Of a DNA stretch of 64,000 nucleotides, positions 9,907 through 19,476 are shown piece by piece. Position numbers and translations under genes: made by a program. The notes under the pieces were generated by a model. The model ran no database searches and had not been told where the DNA came from. It saw nothing but the letters and a program-made list of their open reading frames with translations. The DNA comes from CAYYMH01 sp964472785 (GTDB lineage: Bacteria > Zhuqueibacterota > Zhuqueibacteria > Thermofontimicrobiales > Thermofontimicrobiaceae). Within the stretch, counting starts at the first letter, position 1, and each line of letters starts with the position of its first letter. The stretch covers positions 11,977-75,976 of the forward strand of contig CAYYMH010000020.1 in assembly GCA_964472785.1 (NCBI GenBank), read 5' to 3'.

Positions 9907-11250
9907 ATGAAAAATATTATTTTTTTGCTCTCCCTTTCTTTACTTATTACTCTGCTCCCTTTTCAGACCACCGCACAAGTTGACTCGACATCAAGTTATC
10001 ATATTAAAATTCAAGGTGAAATCAATCTGGGTCTTCCGAATTATATCGCCAGGATTGTGGAGACCGCCAATTCTGAAAATGCGGGAGCCGTGATTCTGGA
10101 AATCAACACCCCCGGCGGACGGGTCGATGCTGCGCTGCAAATTCGGGACGCGATTTTTTCAGCGGAAGTGCCCATTATCGCCTTTATCAATCGTGAAGCA
10201 GCATCAGCCGGAGCGCTCATCTCCTTGTCCTGTGACTCAATTTATATGGTACCCGGAGCTTCCATCGGCGCTGTCACTCCGGTGGATCAGAGTGGGAAAA
10301 AGGCATCCGAGAAAATGGTCTCTTATTTGCGATCGGTAATGCGTTCCATTGCCCAGCGCAACAATCGACCCGTTGAAATCGTCGAATCCATGGTGGACGA
10401 AGATATTGAAGTACCGGACGTAATCGAGAAAGGGAAATTACTCACCCTGACCGCTGACGAAGCAGTTAAATATAAAATCGCTGACGGTGTGGTCGAAAAT
10501 CTTGATGAACTACTAGAGCGGTTCGAATTAAATCCTGCCGGAATGATTCGCACTAAAATCAGTTGGTCGGAAAAACTGGTCTACTTTCTCACCAATCCGA
10601 TTATTAGTTCGTTATTGCTAACGGTTGGAATTTTCGGCTTGATTTTCGAGGTGCGCACCGCAGGCTGGGGCATCGGCGGAACGCTGGCAGTAATTTCCCT
10701 GACGCTATTTTTCGGCAGCCATTATCTGGTCAACCTGGCACAATGGACCGAAATTTTGATTTTCTTTTTAGGCGTTTCATTGCTTCTGCTGGAAGCATTC
10801 GTTATCCCGGGATTCGGCATTGCCGGCATTGCCGGCATTCTTCTCGTACTGACGAGTTTTGTTCTCAGTCTTGTCGGGCAGATTGGCAGAGTCGATTTTA
10901 CCGAGATTCTTGGTGCTATCACTCAGGTCGGTATCTCAATGATTTTAGCTTTTGTGCTGATGTTTCCAATCATGAAATTTTTGCCAAAGAGCAAAACATT
11001 TCGTCAACTCATTCTGGAGACAAATCAAAATGCCCAAGAAGGCTATCGTTCCACACCCGATGAATATGAGCAATATCTGGGAAAAACCGGCACGACACTT
11101 TCTGCGCTTCGTCCGGCTGGCGTGGCACGGATTGACAATAAACGACTTGATGTCATTGCAGAGAGTGAGTTCGTCGAACAAAACTCTACAGTCAAAGTAA
11201 TAAAAGTTGAAGGCTATAAAATAATCGTCAGAAAAATTTCCAATTCATGA
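9907..11250 (+). CDS. Long NfeD-type membrane serine protease (ClpP class)
   Basis: 447 residues with a signal peptide (LLSLSLLITLLPFQTTAQ). A ClpP/crotonase-like protease domain covers about residues 30-215, with NTPGGRVDAALQIRDAI and the Ser-containing REAASAGALISLSCD. Four to five membrane helices follow (about 225-365) and then a soluble OB-fold NfeD domain. Long NfeD proteins cleave membrane proteins (stomatin/prohibitin partners) and are usually encoded with flotillin/SPFH proteins, as here. It heads a run of four plus-strand genes (11276, 11798, 12794). The upstream ribosome site is not obvious. Confidence 0.9.
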   Translation: MKNIIFLLSLSLLITLLPFQTTAQVDSTSSYHIKIQGEINLGLPNYIARIVETANSENAGAVILEINTPGGRVDAALQIRDAIFSAEVPIIAFINREAASAGALISLSCDSIYMVPGASIGAVTPVDQSGKKASEKMVSYLRSVMRSIAQRNNRPVEIVESMVDEDIEVPDVIEKGKLLTLTADEAVKYKIADGVVENLDELLERFELNPAGMIRTKISWSEKLVYFLTNPIISSLLLTVGIFGLIFEVRTAGWGIGGTLAVISLTLFFGSHYLVNLAQWTEILIFFLGVSLLLLEAFVIPGFGIAGIAGILLVLTSFVLSLVGQIGRVDFTEILGAITQVGISMILAFVLMFPIMKFLPKSKTFRQLILETNQNAQEGYRSTPDEYEQYLGKTGTTLSALRPAGVARIDNKRLDVIAESEFVEQNSTVKVIKVEGYKIIVRKISNS

Positions 11251-11275
11251 TTTAACTAACTACGGGAAATAAAAC

Positions 11276-11758
11276 ATGCCTATTGAAGCTATCATCGGCG
11301 GAATCATTGTTTTCGGATTTATTCTCATTCTCATCGAAATTTTTCTGGTTCCCGGTTTCAACATCTTCGGAATCTTTGGCTTTGCCATGATCGTATTGGG
11401 AATAGTGCTGGCATACAGTAAACTGGGAATATTGATTGCCAATTTTATTTTAATTATCTCATTGATTGTTTCCGTTTTACTCATCCGGTTCGTGGTGAAA
11501 TCCAAGCGCTGGAAACAAATCGTGCTGGATACGGATCAAAAACGAACCGAGGGCTTTCACTCTTCTTCGGAACAGCTTTCTTCATTGCTCGGAAAAAAGG
11601 GAGTCACCTACACAAAATTGCGTCCTTCCGGTGTGGCATTGATCGATGATGAAAAAGTCGATGTCGTCGCTGAAGGTAGCTTTATCGATCAAGACCGCCC
11701 AGTTGAAGTTATTCTGGTCGAAGGCAATCGGGTCGTGGTCAGTGAAATAGAGTCATGA
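11276..11758 (+). CDS. Short NfeD-family membrane protein
   Basis: 160 residues: two or three hydrophobic helices (IIGGIIVFGFILILIEIFL and onward to about residue 80) followed by an OB-fold domain (GKKGVTYTKLRPSGVALIDD...VDVVAEGSFI). This matches the C-terminal half of the preceding long NfeD without its protease domain. It lies between the protease-type NfeD and the flotillin gene, with 25 and 39 base gaps. Members are thought to regulate or scaffold SPFH proteins in the membrane. Confidence 0.88.
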   Translation: MPIEAIIGGIIVFGFILILIEIFLVPGFNIFGIFGFAMIVLGIVLAYSKLGILIANFILIISLIVSVLLIRFVVKSKRWKQIVLDTDQKRTEGFHSSSEQLSSLLGKKGVTYTKLRPSGVALIDDEKVDVVAEGSFIDQDRPVEVILVEGNRVVVSEIES

Positions 11759-11797
11759 AATTTAGATAACAAGTCTATTTAATTTGGAGGATATCTT

Positions 11798-12784
11798 ATG
11801 GATGGGACATTTTTAGTCGTATTAATCATTGTGGCAATTATCATTTTTTTCTCGCTGTTCACTTATTTCGTTCCGGTGGGATTGTGGATCACCGCCTATT
11901 TCTCCGGAGTCCGGGTTCGGATATTAAGGGATTTGGTCGGGATGCGGTTGCGAAAAGTACCGCCGCAACTGATTATTCGCCCATTGATTAGCGCTTCAAA
12001 AGCCGGCATTGATGTGGACGCAAACAAACTGGAAGCCCACTTTTTGGCTGGTGGAAACGTGCAGCGCGTAGTCACTGCGCTCATCTCCGCTGACAAGGCA
12101 AATATAAATCTTGGTTTTGCCAGAGCCACCGCCATCGACCTTGCCGGTCGGGATGTGGCCGAGGCTGTCAAAGTCAGTGTGAATCCAAAAGTTATTCAAA
12201 CACCACTGGTAGCGGCCATTGCCAAAGACGGTATTCAGTTGAAAGCCACCGCACGGGTGACGGTTCGAGCGAATATTGACCGATTGGTCGGAGGTGCCGG
12301 TGAAGAAACAATCATCGCCCGGGTCGGAGAAGGTATTGTCACCACAATTGGTTCCGCCGACACCCACAAACATGTGCTGGAAAATCCGGATACAATTTCC
12401 CGAACCGTGTTGAAAAAGGGTTTGGACGCGGGTACTGCTTTTGAAATTTTATCGATTGATATTGCTGATGTCGATGTCGGCGAAAATATCGGCGCCAAAT
12501 TGCAGACAGATCAGGCGGAGGCGGACAAACGCATCGCCCAGGCAAAGGCAGAAGAAAGACGCGCCATGGCAGTCGCCAAAGAACAGGAAATGACGGCGCT
12601 GACTCAGGAAATGCAGGCACGCGTTGTGGAAGCTGAATCTGAAGTTCCCAAAGCAATGGCACAGGCTTTTCGTGAAGGAAATCTGGGTATCATGGATTAT
12701 TACAACATGAAAAATATTCAGGCAGATACGAAAATGAGAGATTCGATTTCCGGCTCTGACCCTGAAGAAAAGCCGGATAAATAG
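11798..12784 (+). CDS. floA: Flotillin-like protein FloA
   Basis: 328 residues, the typical FloA/YqfA length. It has a short N-terminal membrane hairpin (LVVLIIVAIIIFFSLFTYFV), then PVGLWITAYFSGV. The SPFH domain follows, with VDANKLEAHFLAGGNVQRVV and the AEVKVSVNPKVIQTP-like stretch, then a coiled-coil rich in Ala, Gln and Glu (TDQAEADKRIAQAKAEERRA). FloA organises membrane microdomains and oligomerises in the inner membrane; the NfeD partners lie directly upstream. RBS ggaggata before the ATG. Confidence 0.92.
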   Translation: MDGTFLVVLIIVAIIIFFSLFTYFVPVGLWITAYFSGVRVRILRDLVGMRLRKVPPQLIIRPLISASKAGIDVDANKLEAHFLAGGNVQRVVTALISADKANINLGFARATAIDLAGRDVAEAVKVSVNPKVIQTPLVAAIAKDGIQLKATARVTVRANIDRLVGGAGEETIIARVGEGIVTTIGSADTHKHVLENPDTISRTVLKKGLDAGTAFEILSIDIADVDVGENIGAKLQTDQAEADKRIAQAKAEERRAMAVAKEQEMTALTQEMQARVVEAESEVPKAMAQAFREGNLGIMDYYNMKNIQADTKMRDSISGSDPEEKPDK

Positions 12785-12793
12785 GGTGATATT

Positions 12794-13261
12794 ATGGATA
12801 GTCTGATTACCATTCTCATTATATTAGCAGCAATTATTTCCTTTATCAACAAATTTTTCAAGTCCCAGCAAGAGGAGCAGAGGAAATCACCACAAAGAAA
12901 ATCTCCTGACACGGAGCCTCCGGATTGGCAATTTCCCTGGTCTGAAGAGGAAGATGAATTTCCTTTACCGGATGAAACTGAAATTGAACAGCAGGTAAAA
13001 CCTGTTGTCGAGAAAATCGAACACGAATTATATGTCAAAGAAAAATTATCCGGAAAAGGTAAACTTGGTCAGACCATTGAAAAGCGTGAAATTGATGTGC
13101 CGTCGGAGACGATCATTAAACCTGTTCGAAAAGAAAGCCGAGTCAAAGCACTGGACATCAATTTAAAATCCCCTGATGAGTTAAAGAAGGGAATTGTTTT
13201 ATCCGAAATTCTGGGACAATGTAAAGCCCGAAAGAAAATGAGCCGGAAAAGTTTGCTTTAG
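12794..13261 (+). CDS. Hypothetical single-pass membrane protein, floA operon
   Basis: 155 residues starting 9 bases after the flotillin stop. An N-terminal helix (DSLITILIILAAIISFINKF) is followed by a charged, Pro-rich, probably disordered cytoplasmic part. The last 20 residues (SEILGQCKARKKMSRKS) form a basic tail resembling short tails seen in proteins next to flotillins and GTPases. I do not recognise a named family. Its position makes it a candidate microdomain accessory factor, by inference only. Confidence 0.65.
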   Translation: MDSLITILIILAAIISFINKFFKSQQEEQRKSPQRKSPDTEPPDWQFPWSEEEDEFPLPDETEIEQQVKPVVEKIEHELYVKEKLSGKGKLGQTIEKREIDVPSETIIKPVRKESRVKALDINLKSPDELKKGIVLSEILGQCKARKKMSRKSLL

Positions 13262-13291
13262 TCTAAATTGCTGTTAGTTGTGCGTAGATTT

Positions 13292-13335
13292 ACGTGCCGC
13301 CTGTTACAAAATATTTTGCGTAATGAGCGGCACGT
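13292..13335. terminator. Stem-loop between convergent genes
   Basis: A perfect 9-bp inverted repeat (acgtgccgc at 13292-13300, gcggcacgt at 13327-13335) lies between the convergent ends of the flotillin operon and the RidA gene. It could terminate both directions. There is no long T-run. Confidence 0.5.
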
Positions 13336-13371
13336 TTATTTCTAATTACTTTGTATAAAATTTCTCTCCGC

Positions 13372-13833
13372 TTACGATTTCACCTGTACAATCATCTCGA
13401 TTTCTACCGGCACCCCCAGTGGCAACTCCGCCACACCAACCGCGCTGCGCGCGTGAAGTCCTTTTTCTCCGAACAGTTCCTTTAGAAATTCCGACACCCC
13501 GTTAACCACAGCAGGCTGTTCAGTAAATCCTTCCGCACTGGCGACAAACCCGACGACTTTGACAATTTGTTCAATCTGATCCAAATCGCCAATCACACCT
13601 TTAACCGCGCTCAAGGCATTCAGAGCACAGATTTTTGCTGCCTTGTAGCCGTCCTCTTTTGCTATTTCATCACCCAATTTCCCTTTGAATTTAAGCTCCC
13701 CTTTCACAATGGGAATTTGTCCTGATGTGTAAATGATATCACCGACCTTTACAGCAGGGATATAGGCTGCGACTGGTTTGGGTGTTTCAGGTAGTGTCAA
13801 TCCCATTGACTTTAATTTTTCTTCAACTTTCAT
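13372..13833 (-). CDS. RidA/YjgF family imine deaminase
   Basis: 153 residues from the ATG at 13833. This start is preferred over one 10 codons upstream because gaggcg sits in front of it. Family marks are GDIIYTSGQIPI, the KICALNALSAVKG segment and ARSAVGVAELPLGVPVEIEMI. The conserved Arg in HARSAVGV and the Glu at EIEMI are those used by RidA-type enzymes to hydrolyse reactive enamines/imines from PLP enzymes. The sequence resembles the longer 'RidA2-like' 150-residue subgroup. Monocistronic and convergent with the flotillin operon. Confidence 0.9.
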   Translation of the reverse strand: MKVEEKLKSMGLTLPETPKPVAAYIPAVKVGDIIYTSGQIPIVKGELKFKGKLGDEIAKEDGYKAAKICALNALSAVKGVIGDLDQIEQIVKVVGFVASAEGFTEQPAVVNGVSEFLKELFGEKGLHARSAVGVAELPLGVPVEIEMIVQVKS

Positions 13834-13863
13834 GTTTCGCCTCATTTTATAATTTTGATACAT

Positions 13864-14160
13864 AATGATTATTGATTAGTGTAAGCTATTTCGTTTTTAA
13901 AAAGGCTGTGTTCAGACATTAATTACAAAGTTTTTTTCAAAAAATCAAGTCATTTGTAAAATAAACCCTTCCAAATTTTCAAAAAATTAATAATTGGCTG
14001 AAAATTCAAACTTGACATTTTCATTGAATTGCAATATATTTAAGAATAAATTTTAGGAGTTATTCAGCCACCGAGTCGCAGAGGACTTGGAAAAATTTCT
14101 CTGGGACATTTGATACTCCGTGGCAGAAGATTATCTTGAATAAAATAACGAGGGAAGCCC
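13864..14160. other. Intergenic stretch with degenerate dispersed repeat
   Basis: No gene seen. The first 180 bases are AT-rich. From about 14065 to 14135 the text 'gccaccgagtcgcagagg ... ctccgtggcag' resembles the dispersed gccaca...cacagag repeat that also occurs near 27755, 35701 and 40700. Confidence 0.4.
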
Positions 14161-14655
14161 ATGCCTATTTATGAATTTTACTGTCAGGATTGCAATACGA
14201 TTTACCAATTTTTTTGTTTATCCGTTAACACCGACAAAATTCCCGGCTGTCCAAAATGTGACAACCCGAAACTGGAAAGAACTGTCTCTATTTTTTCAGC
14301 GTTATCCGGTGAACTAACCGATGATGAAGGCGAAGACGGCATGCCGCCCATCGACGAAGCGAAAATGGAACGAGCCATGGCGATGATGGCAGGAGAATCC
14401 GAAAAACTCGATGAGGACAATCCCAAGCAAGCCGCAGATTTTATGCGTCGTTTGTCCAAGGAGGCTGGAATTAAGTTAGGGCCTAAAATGGAAGAGGCGC
14501 TTAACCGGTTAGAAAAAGGAGAAGATCCCGACAAAATTGAGGAAGACATGGGTGATGCGCTGGATGATGACGAATTATTTGTTCTCGAAAGTCAAAAAAA
14601 ACGTCTGGGCAAAAAAGCCGCCCCCAAACGAGACGACACGATTTACGATTTATGA
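14161..14655 (+). CDS. FmdB-type zinc-ribbon protein
   Basis: 164 residues. The N-terminus MPIYEFYCQDCN...CPKCDN is the FmdB zinc ribbon, with two CxxC knuckles at about residues 8-11 and 31-34. It is followed by a long acidic helical region (KMERAMAMMAGESEKLDEDNP) that ends in a basic tail. The FmdB domain alone is about 70 residues; this longer form with an acidic tail is seen in sulfate reducers and FCB-group bacteria. Function is unknown; nucleic acid or protein binding is usually suggested. purC follows 47 bases downstream. Confidence 0.8.
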   Translation: MPIYEFYCQDCNTIYQFFCLSVNTDKIPGCPKCDNPKLERTVSIFSALSGELTDDEGEDGMPPIDEAKMERAMAMMAGESEKLDEDNPKQAADFMRRLSKEAGIKLGPKMEEALNRLEKGEDPDKIEEDMGDALDDDELFVLESQKKRLGKKAAPKRDDTIYDL

Positions 14656-14702
14656 TAAATAATCGAACAAACTAATAATCACAATAAATAGAGGAGTCCT
14701 CC

Positions 14703-15578
14703 GTGGAAAATTATCAAAAATCTGATAAGTTAACCGAAGGTAAAACAAAAGTGATCTGGAAAGTTAAAAACCATCCCGATCTGATCATCATTGAAAACAA
14801 ATCAGACATCACTGCATTCGATGATCCGAAGTTTACTAAGCAGTTTGAACGGAAAGCACAGTATGCGACCACAACGACGTGCAAAGTTTTTGAATTGTTG
14901 AAAAAAGCAGATATTCCGGTTGCCTATGTGGAACAACTTTCGGAGACCGAGTTTTTAGCGCCCAAATGTGAAATGATCCCGTTGGAAGTCGTCGGCAGGC
15001 GCTACGCTGTCGGAAGTTATTTGAAAAGACGTCCTGACTTCAAAAAACCTGAAGGAGAACCTCCGCACCGATTTGAGAATCTCTACACCGAATTTTTCCT
15101 CAAGACAACAAAAGGACAATTGATCAATAGCAGCGGGAAAACCGTTATCAGCGGTTTGGACGCCAAAAAAGGAGAGGAAGACCCGCTCATCGCCAATCCT
15201 GAGGCGGATGAATGGAAATTGTTACATCCGAAAAAGCCGGCTGCCGAGGCGGACTTGAATAAGCCGGTAAAAAAATCTGATGTGCTGAATGATGAAATTT
15301 CCGTTGACGCAATGCGGCACATTTTAATCGACACTTTTTTAGCGCTTGAAAATGCGTGGTGGAAAACGCACAAATTCCGCTTAATTGACATGAAAATCGA
15401 GTTCGGTATTTCCACGAAAAATGAACTGCTGGTGGCTGACGTGATCGATAATGATAGCTGGCGGCTTCGTGATCAGAACTGGCATGAGTTGAGCAAAGAA
15501 GCATTTCGTCAGGGCGAAGAAATGGATGAAGTCGAAAAGAAGTACGGAACCGTGGCAGAGCTGGTAAAAAAATTATAA
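14703..15578 (+). CDS. purC: Phosphoribosylaminoimidazole-succinocarboxamide synthase
   Basis: 291 residues, GTG start with gaggag seven bases upstream. Motifs LTEGKTKVIWKV, ENKSDITAFDDP, PLEVVGRRYAVGSYLKRRP and LIDMKIEFGI fit SAICAR synthetase (PurC), which joins CAIR and aspartate with ATP in purine synthesis. The sequence resembles the animal-type (PAICS-like) branch more than the short E. coli form, with inserts such as the segment around KKPAAEADLNKP. No other purine genes are adjacent. Confidence 0.9.
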   Translation: MENYQKSDKLTEGKTKVIWKVKNHPDLIIIENKSDITAFDDPKFTKQFERKAQYATTTTCKVFELLKKADIPVAYVEQLSETEFLAPKCEMIPLEVVGRRYAVGSYLKRRPDFKKPEGEPPHRFENLYTEFFLKTTKGQLINSSGKTVISGLDAKKGEEDPLIANPEADEWKLLHPKKPAAEADLNKPVKKSDVLNDEISVDAMRHILIDTFLALENAWWKTHKFRLIDMKIEFGISTKNELLVADVIDNDSWRLRDQNWHELSKEAFRQGEEMDEVEKKYGTVAELVKKL

Positions 15579-15585
15579 TACTAAT

Positions 15586-15613
15586 GTAGGGAATGCAAAT
15601 TTGCATTCCCTAC
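15586..15613. repeat. Perfect 28-bp palindrome, dispersed family copy 1
   Basis: gtagggaatgcaaa is followed at once by its exact reverse complement. It starts 7 bases after the purC stop and may act as a terminator stem for purC and for the convergent TonB receptor gene. Relatives occur at 18240 and 38529. Confidence 0.8.
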
Positions 15614-15674
15614 CTTCCAAAAATATTTTTATTGTTCAAATTATATTTGTATGTAATTTGATGACTCAATTGAT

Positions 15675-18110
15675 CTAAAATTCAATCGCCAATCCGCCCA
15701 CCGGAAAGACCTTCCACTGCAAAATTTCATCAACCGTGCCGTCATCCTGATAAGAATAGCTCCAAATATTATCCCGACCGTAAACATTCATTAAATCAAA
15801 GTATGTCACAATATTCCACCCTTTAAACATAAACCGCCGGTCGATCCGCAAGTCGAGCCGGTGATAGGACGGGTATCGGTGTATATTTTGCAAAACAGTC
15901 TCGTCGGTAACCCAGCGATTAAGATTCGCGTAATAGACCGGTTTTGTGTACGGTCTGCCACCCAGATAGCGCCAGCGAATGCTAAAATCCATCTGATCTG
16001 CAAAAGGCAGCATCCAGGCGAAAATATTGTATAACGTGTTTGCTTTTAATTTAGCGTACCAGTCGTACTTTCGAAAATCGAACCGGTATCCATTAATAAA
16101 AGTGAAGATATGGCGGTAATCATAGTCCCAATTGAAATATTCATCAAATCTGGGATCAAATCCTTTGGCAATTGAATAGGCATAACTCAGCGTAAAAAAG
16201 TAATTGTTCATCATCTTTTTTTGCACAAAAACTTCCACACCCCGTGCATAACCTTTTCCTTCATTCACCAATTTACCTTCAGACCGGTCAAACGGATCCG
16301 GGGTTGTCCAGGAATATGCAAGCGGGATATTGCGGTAATCCTTGTAAAACAATTCCACAGTTCCTCGCATATCCTCGCGAAACAACCGCTCGATCCCGAA
16401 AACGACCTGGCGGGTACGCTTGTATTCTAAATTCGAGTTATCCGGATGGGCGGTCAATTGGACATAAGCCGGAGATTGAGATTGTTGTCCGATAGCTAAA
16501 TTTAGCGATGTCTTTTTATTTAAATTGTACGACAGTCCGAGTCGTGGATCAATGGCTTTTTCCCGGATGTAATGCATATAATCCAACCGAATACCGGCAG
16601 TAATTTCCAGACGCGGAATCGGATAAATCTTCGTCTGCCCGTAAAGTGCAAGTTTATAAGTATCCTCTTTTTGCTTAGCGATCCACTCAGGGTACGTCTG
16701 CTTGATTCCTAAAATCGTATCAGGGTCCGCCTCAACATCATAAATAAAAAGCGTGTCCGGATCTGACCACTGATCATGATTGAACGTCAATCCTTTTAAC
16801 GCTAAACCAAAATCCAGTTCAACTTTTCTCGTTGGTAATAACGTTATATCATATTTCACAGCACGTTCGATTTCTGTAGAGATATTTGTATAATATGGAT
16901 CATCGTTATTATCATAAACGTATTGATCCCAGTGATTTAATGTTTGATAAAGTGTCAATTCAGACATGCCGAGGTCACCAAACAAGCTTTGCAACGTCCC
17001 ACCAAAAGCGTATTGATGACTCAACGAACGGACATTTTCCGCTCCCCGTTCGTATCCGCTGTCGCCTTCTTCTTCTTCATCTTCAATGTGGATTTTGTCG
17101 TCACCGTAAATTCCGTTGATGATCAACTTGTTTTTAGTATTCAGATCGTATGTGGCTTTGCCCTGCAAACTGTAATATTTTGGCACTGCTGTCAAACCAG
17201 TGGAAGAAATGATCAAATCAAGAAAGCTCTTTCTCGCACTTAAAATCCAGGCACCTTTGCCACCTCCAATCGGGCCTTCTGCCATGGCGCCGGCGCCAGC
17301 CATACCCAAATTCAAGTGACCATCGTATTCTTCCCTGTTCCCTTCTCTCAGCGAGATGTCCATCACCGACGACGCTTTGTCGCCGTAACGCACCGGAAAG
17401 GCTCCGGCATAAAAATCAACTCGTCGAATCATGTAAGGATTGACCATATTCATGGGGCCGCCGCCAGTGCCCTGATAGCCGAAATGGTTCGGATTGGGAA
17501 TTTCGATATTATCCATTACAAACAAATTTTCACCGGGCATCCCGCCGCGTACGATAATCTCATTCTGCTGATCCGATCCGGAGACAACGGACGGCAGTGC
17601 CTGAACCACACGCTGTACATCCTCTGCGCTCCCGGGATCGGAACGGATTTCCTCAAAATCCATGCTGCGGTTGCTCACTACTGCATCCTTTGCTTCATGA
17701 AAATATCCTGCAGTCACGACGACGCCTTCGCCTTCCAGCACGGTCGGTTTTAGTTCAATTTTTAAATAGGTTTTCCGCAAAGGATTCACAACCACGTTGG
17801 AGACAATCCGGTCTTCATAACCCATCATTCGAATTTGAAGATTATATGATCCGGCAGGCACATTTTCGATCACAAAATTGCCGTCATAATCAGCTGCTGC
17901 GCCCATTTCTGTTCCGACAATTAACACGTTCACAGCCGGTAACGGACTTTGCGTGGTTTCGTCAACCACCTTTCCTTTAATGGTTCCTTTGTATGTGCCA
18001 GATTTTTCTTCCGATTGGGTATAAATATTGGAATGAAACAAAAATAGAATGATTAGAATTGAAAGATAATACCTCTTTGCATGTGCCACTAACCAATTTC
18101 GCATCAGCAT
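15675..18110 (-). CDS. TonB-dependent outer-membrane receptor with CarboxypepD-like domain
   Basis: 811 residues from the ATG at 18110, chosen over an in-frame start 8 codons upstream because ccggagg precedes it. The order is a signal peptide (YYLSILIILFLFHSNIYTQ), a carboxypeptidase-regulatory-like beta-sandwich (TIKGKVVDETTQSPLPAVNV, about 45-135), a plug domain (VQRVVQALPSVVSG...IIVRGGMPGENLFVMDNI) and a 22-strand-type barrel. The C-terminus ends in Phe (GLAIEF), as usual for outer-membrane proteins. The layout is SusC/FecA-like but no SusD partner is adjacent, so the substrate is unknown. Monocistronic. Confidence 0.92.
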   Translation of the reverse strand: MLMRNWLVAHAKRYYLSILIILFLFHSNIYTQSEEKSGTYKGTIKGKVVDETTQSPLPAVNVLIVGTEMGAAADYDGNFVIENVPAGSYNLQIRMMGYEDRIVSNVVVNPLRKTYLKIELKPTVLEGEGVVVTAGYFHEAKDAVVSNRSMDFEEIRSDPGSAEDVQRVVQALPSVVSGSDQQNEIIVRGGMPGENLFVMDNIEIPNPNHFGYQGTGGGPMNMVNPYMIRRVDFYAGAFPVRYGDKASSVMDISLREGNREEYDGHLNLGMAGAGAMAEGPIGGGKGAWILSARKSFLDLIISSTGLTAVPKYYSLQGKATYDLNTKNKLIINGIYGDDKIHIEDEEEEGDSGYERGAENVRSLSHQYAFGGTLQSLFGDLGMSELTLYQTLNHWDQYVYDNNDDPYYTNISTEIERAVKYDITLLPTRKVELDFGLALKGLTFNHDQWSDPDTLFIYDVEADPDTILGIKQTYPEWIAKQKEDTYKLALYGQTKIYPIPRLEITAGIRLDYMHYIREKAIDPRLGLSYNLNKKTSLNLAIGQQSQSPAYVQLTAHPDNSNLEYKRTRQVVFGIERLFREDMRGTVELFYKDYRNIPLAYSWTTPDPFDRSEGKLVNEGKGYARGVEVFVQKKMMNNYFFTLSYAYSIAKGFDPRFDEYFNWDYDYRHIFTFINGYRFDFRKYDWYAKLKANTLYNIFAWMLPFADQMDFSIRWRYLGGRPYTKPVYYANLNRWVTDETVLQNIHRYPSYHRLDLRIDRRFMFKGWNIVTYFDLMNVYGRDNIWSYSYQDDGTVDEILQWKVFPVGGLAIEF

Positions 18111-18239
18111 ACAACCTCCGGAGATTCTTATCAATTAATTGATTAATTTACCGCTTTAACGAAATTTGGTAGTTCTGGTTTCATTAATTTTCTAATTAAT
18201 AATATCAACGACCAGTTGGATCATTGTTTTTTTTAGACC

Positions 18240-18266
18240 GTAGGGGATGCACATGTGCATCCCTAT
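18240..18266. repeat. Near-perfect palindrome, dispersed family copy 2
   Basis: The core gggatgcacatgtgcatccc (18244-18263) is a perfect 20-bp palindrome and one base is missing from the outer arm. It is nearly identical to the copy at 38529-38552, including the upstream 'accgtagg'. It sits in the gap between the TonB receptor and the dehydrogenase operon. Confidence 0.75.
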
Positions 18267-18417
18267 GCTGATATTTTCTACTGATCTTTCATATTAAGAC
18301 TATTTGAATTGACAACAAAAATGTATTTTGTGAATCAAATAAAAATCTTAGCAATCTAATATGACAGTAAAATTCTGAAATATCAGTTAATTTAAACTTG
18401 ATAATTAGGGAGTTATC

Positions 18418-19476
18418 ATGAAACAAGAAACGATTCAAATATTAAATGAAAACGGGACAGCAGGCGATAAAAAAATAAGCGGTATTAACGAAAAATTGAC
18501 GATGAAAATGTACCGACTTATGAATTTGACGCGTCTGTGGAACGAGAAAGCGTTAAGCCTTCAACGACAGGGACGTATGGGAACGCTGGCTTCAGTTCGC
18601 GGGCAGGAAGCGTCCAATATCGGGATGGCGCTGCCATTGCAGGAAAGTGACTGGTTTGTGCCGGCTTTCCGTGAATATGGCAGCTTGTTTACACAGGGCT
18701 TATCACTTGTTGACCAATATCGCTACTGGGGCGGTGATGAAAGAGGTGGTAACATTCCGGACAAATTGAATATCACCCCTACTTGCATTACCATTGGCGC
18801 ACATCTGCTGCACGCAGCAGGTATCGCACACGCCGCAAAAATTAAAGGCGAAAAAATCATGGTACTATCTTCTTCCGGTGATGGTTCGACCTCACAGGGA
18901 GATTTTCACGAAGCGTTAAATTGGGCAGGTGTTTTTAAATTACCAGTTGTTTTTGTCATTCAAAACAACCACTGGGCAATCTCGCTGCCTGTGGAAAAAC
19001 AGACCGCAACGAAAACCCTGGCGGAAAAAGCTTCGGCTTACGCTATTGACGGAATTCGTGTAGATGGCAATGATGTTTTTGCTGTTTATCAAACCATAAA
19101 AAAATATGCGGACAGAGCACGTGATGAGCATAAGCCAGCGCTCATTGAATTAGTGACGTACCGCATGGGCGACCACACAACGGCTGATGACGCCACACGA
19201 TACCGAAAACCTGAAATTATGAAAGAATGGGAGAAAAAGGATCCCATTGAGCGGTTGAAGAAGTATTTAATGAATAAGCATAATTGGAATGAGAAAAAGG
19301 ATACAGCATTAATTGAAGAATTGACAAAAGAATTGGATCAGGCTGTTAAAGAATATGAAAATGCAGATCAGAACGATCCATCGAGTATGTTTCAATATAT
19401 GTACAGCGAAATGCCCTGGCATCTCAAAGAGCAGATGGAAGAAGTCAGGGAATTTAGCAAGCAAGGAGGTCAATAA
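18418..19476 (+). CDS. pdhA: 2-oxoacid (pyruvate-type) dehydrogenase E1 alpha subunit
   Basis: 352 residues. Thiamine-diphosphate site motifs are clear: SSGDGSTSQGDFHEALNWAG followed by PVVFVIQNNHWAIS, and the phosphorylation-loop-like region YRMGDHTTADDATRYR. E1 alpha pairs with the next gene to decarboxylate a 2-oxoacid and reductively acylate E2. The sequence sits between pyruvate and branched-chain types, so the substrate cannot be fixed by eye. First gene of a four-gene operon; its stop overlaps the next start by one base (TAATG). Confidence 0.9.
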   Translation: MKQETIQILNENGTAGDKKISGINEKLTMKMYRLMNLTRLWNEKALSLQRQGRMGTLASVRGQEASNIGMALPLQESDWFVPAFREYGSLFTQGLSLVDQYRYWGGDERGGNIPDKLNITPTCITIGAHLLHAAGIAHAAKIKGEKIMVLSSSGDGSTSQGDFHEALNWAGVFKLPVVFVIQNNHWAISLPVEKQTATKTLAEKASAYAIDGIRVDGNDVFAVYQTIKKYADRARDEHKPALIELVTYRMGDHTTADDATRYRKPEIMKEWEKKDPIERLKKYLMNKHNWNEKKDTALIEELTKELDQAVKEYENADQNDPSSMFQYMYSEMPWHLKEQMEEVREFSKQGGQ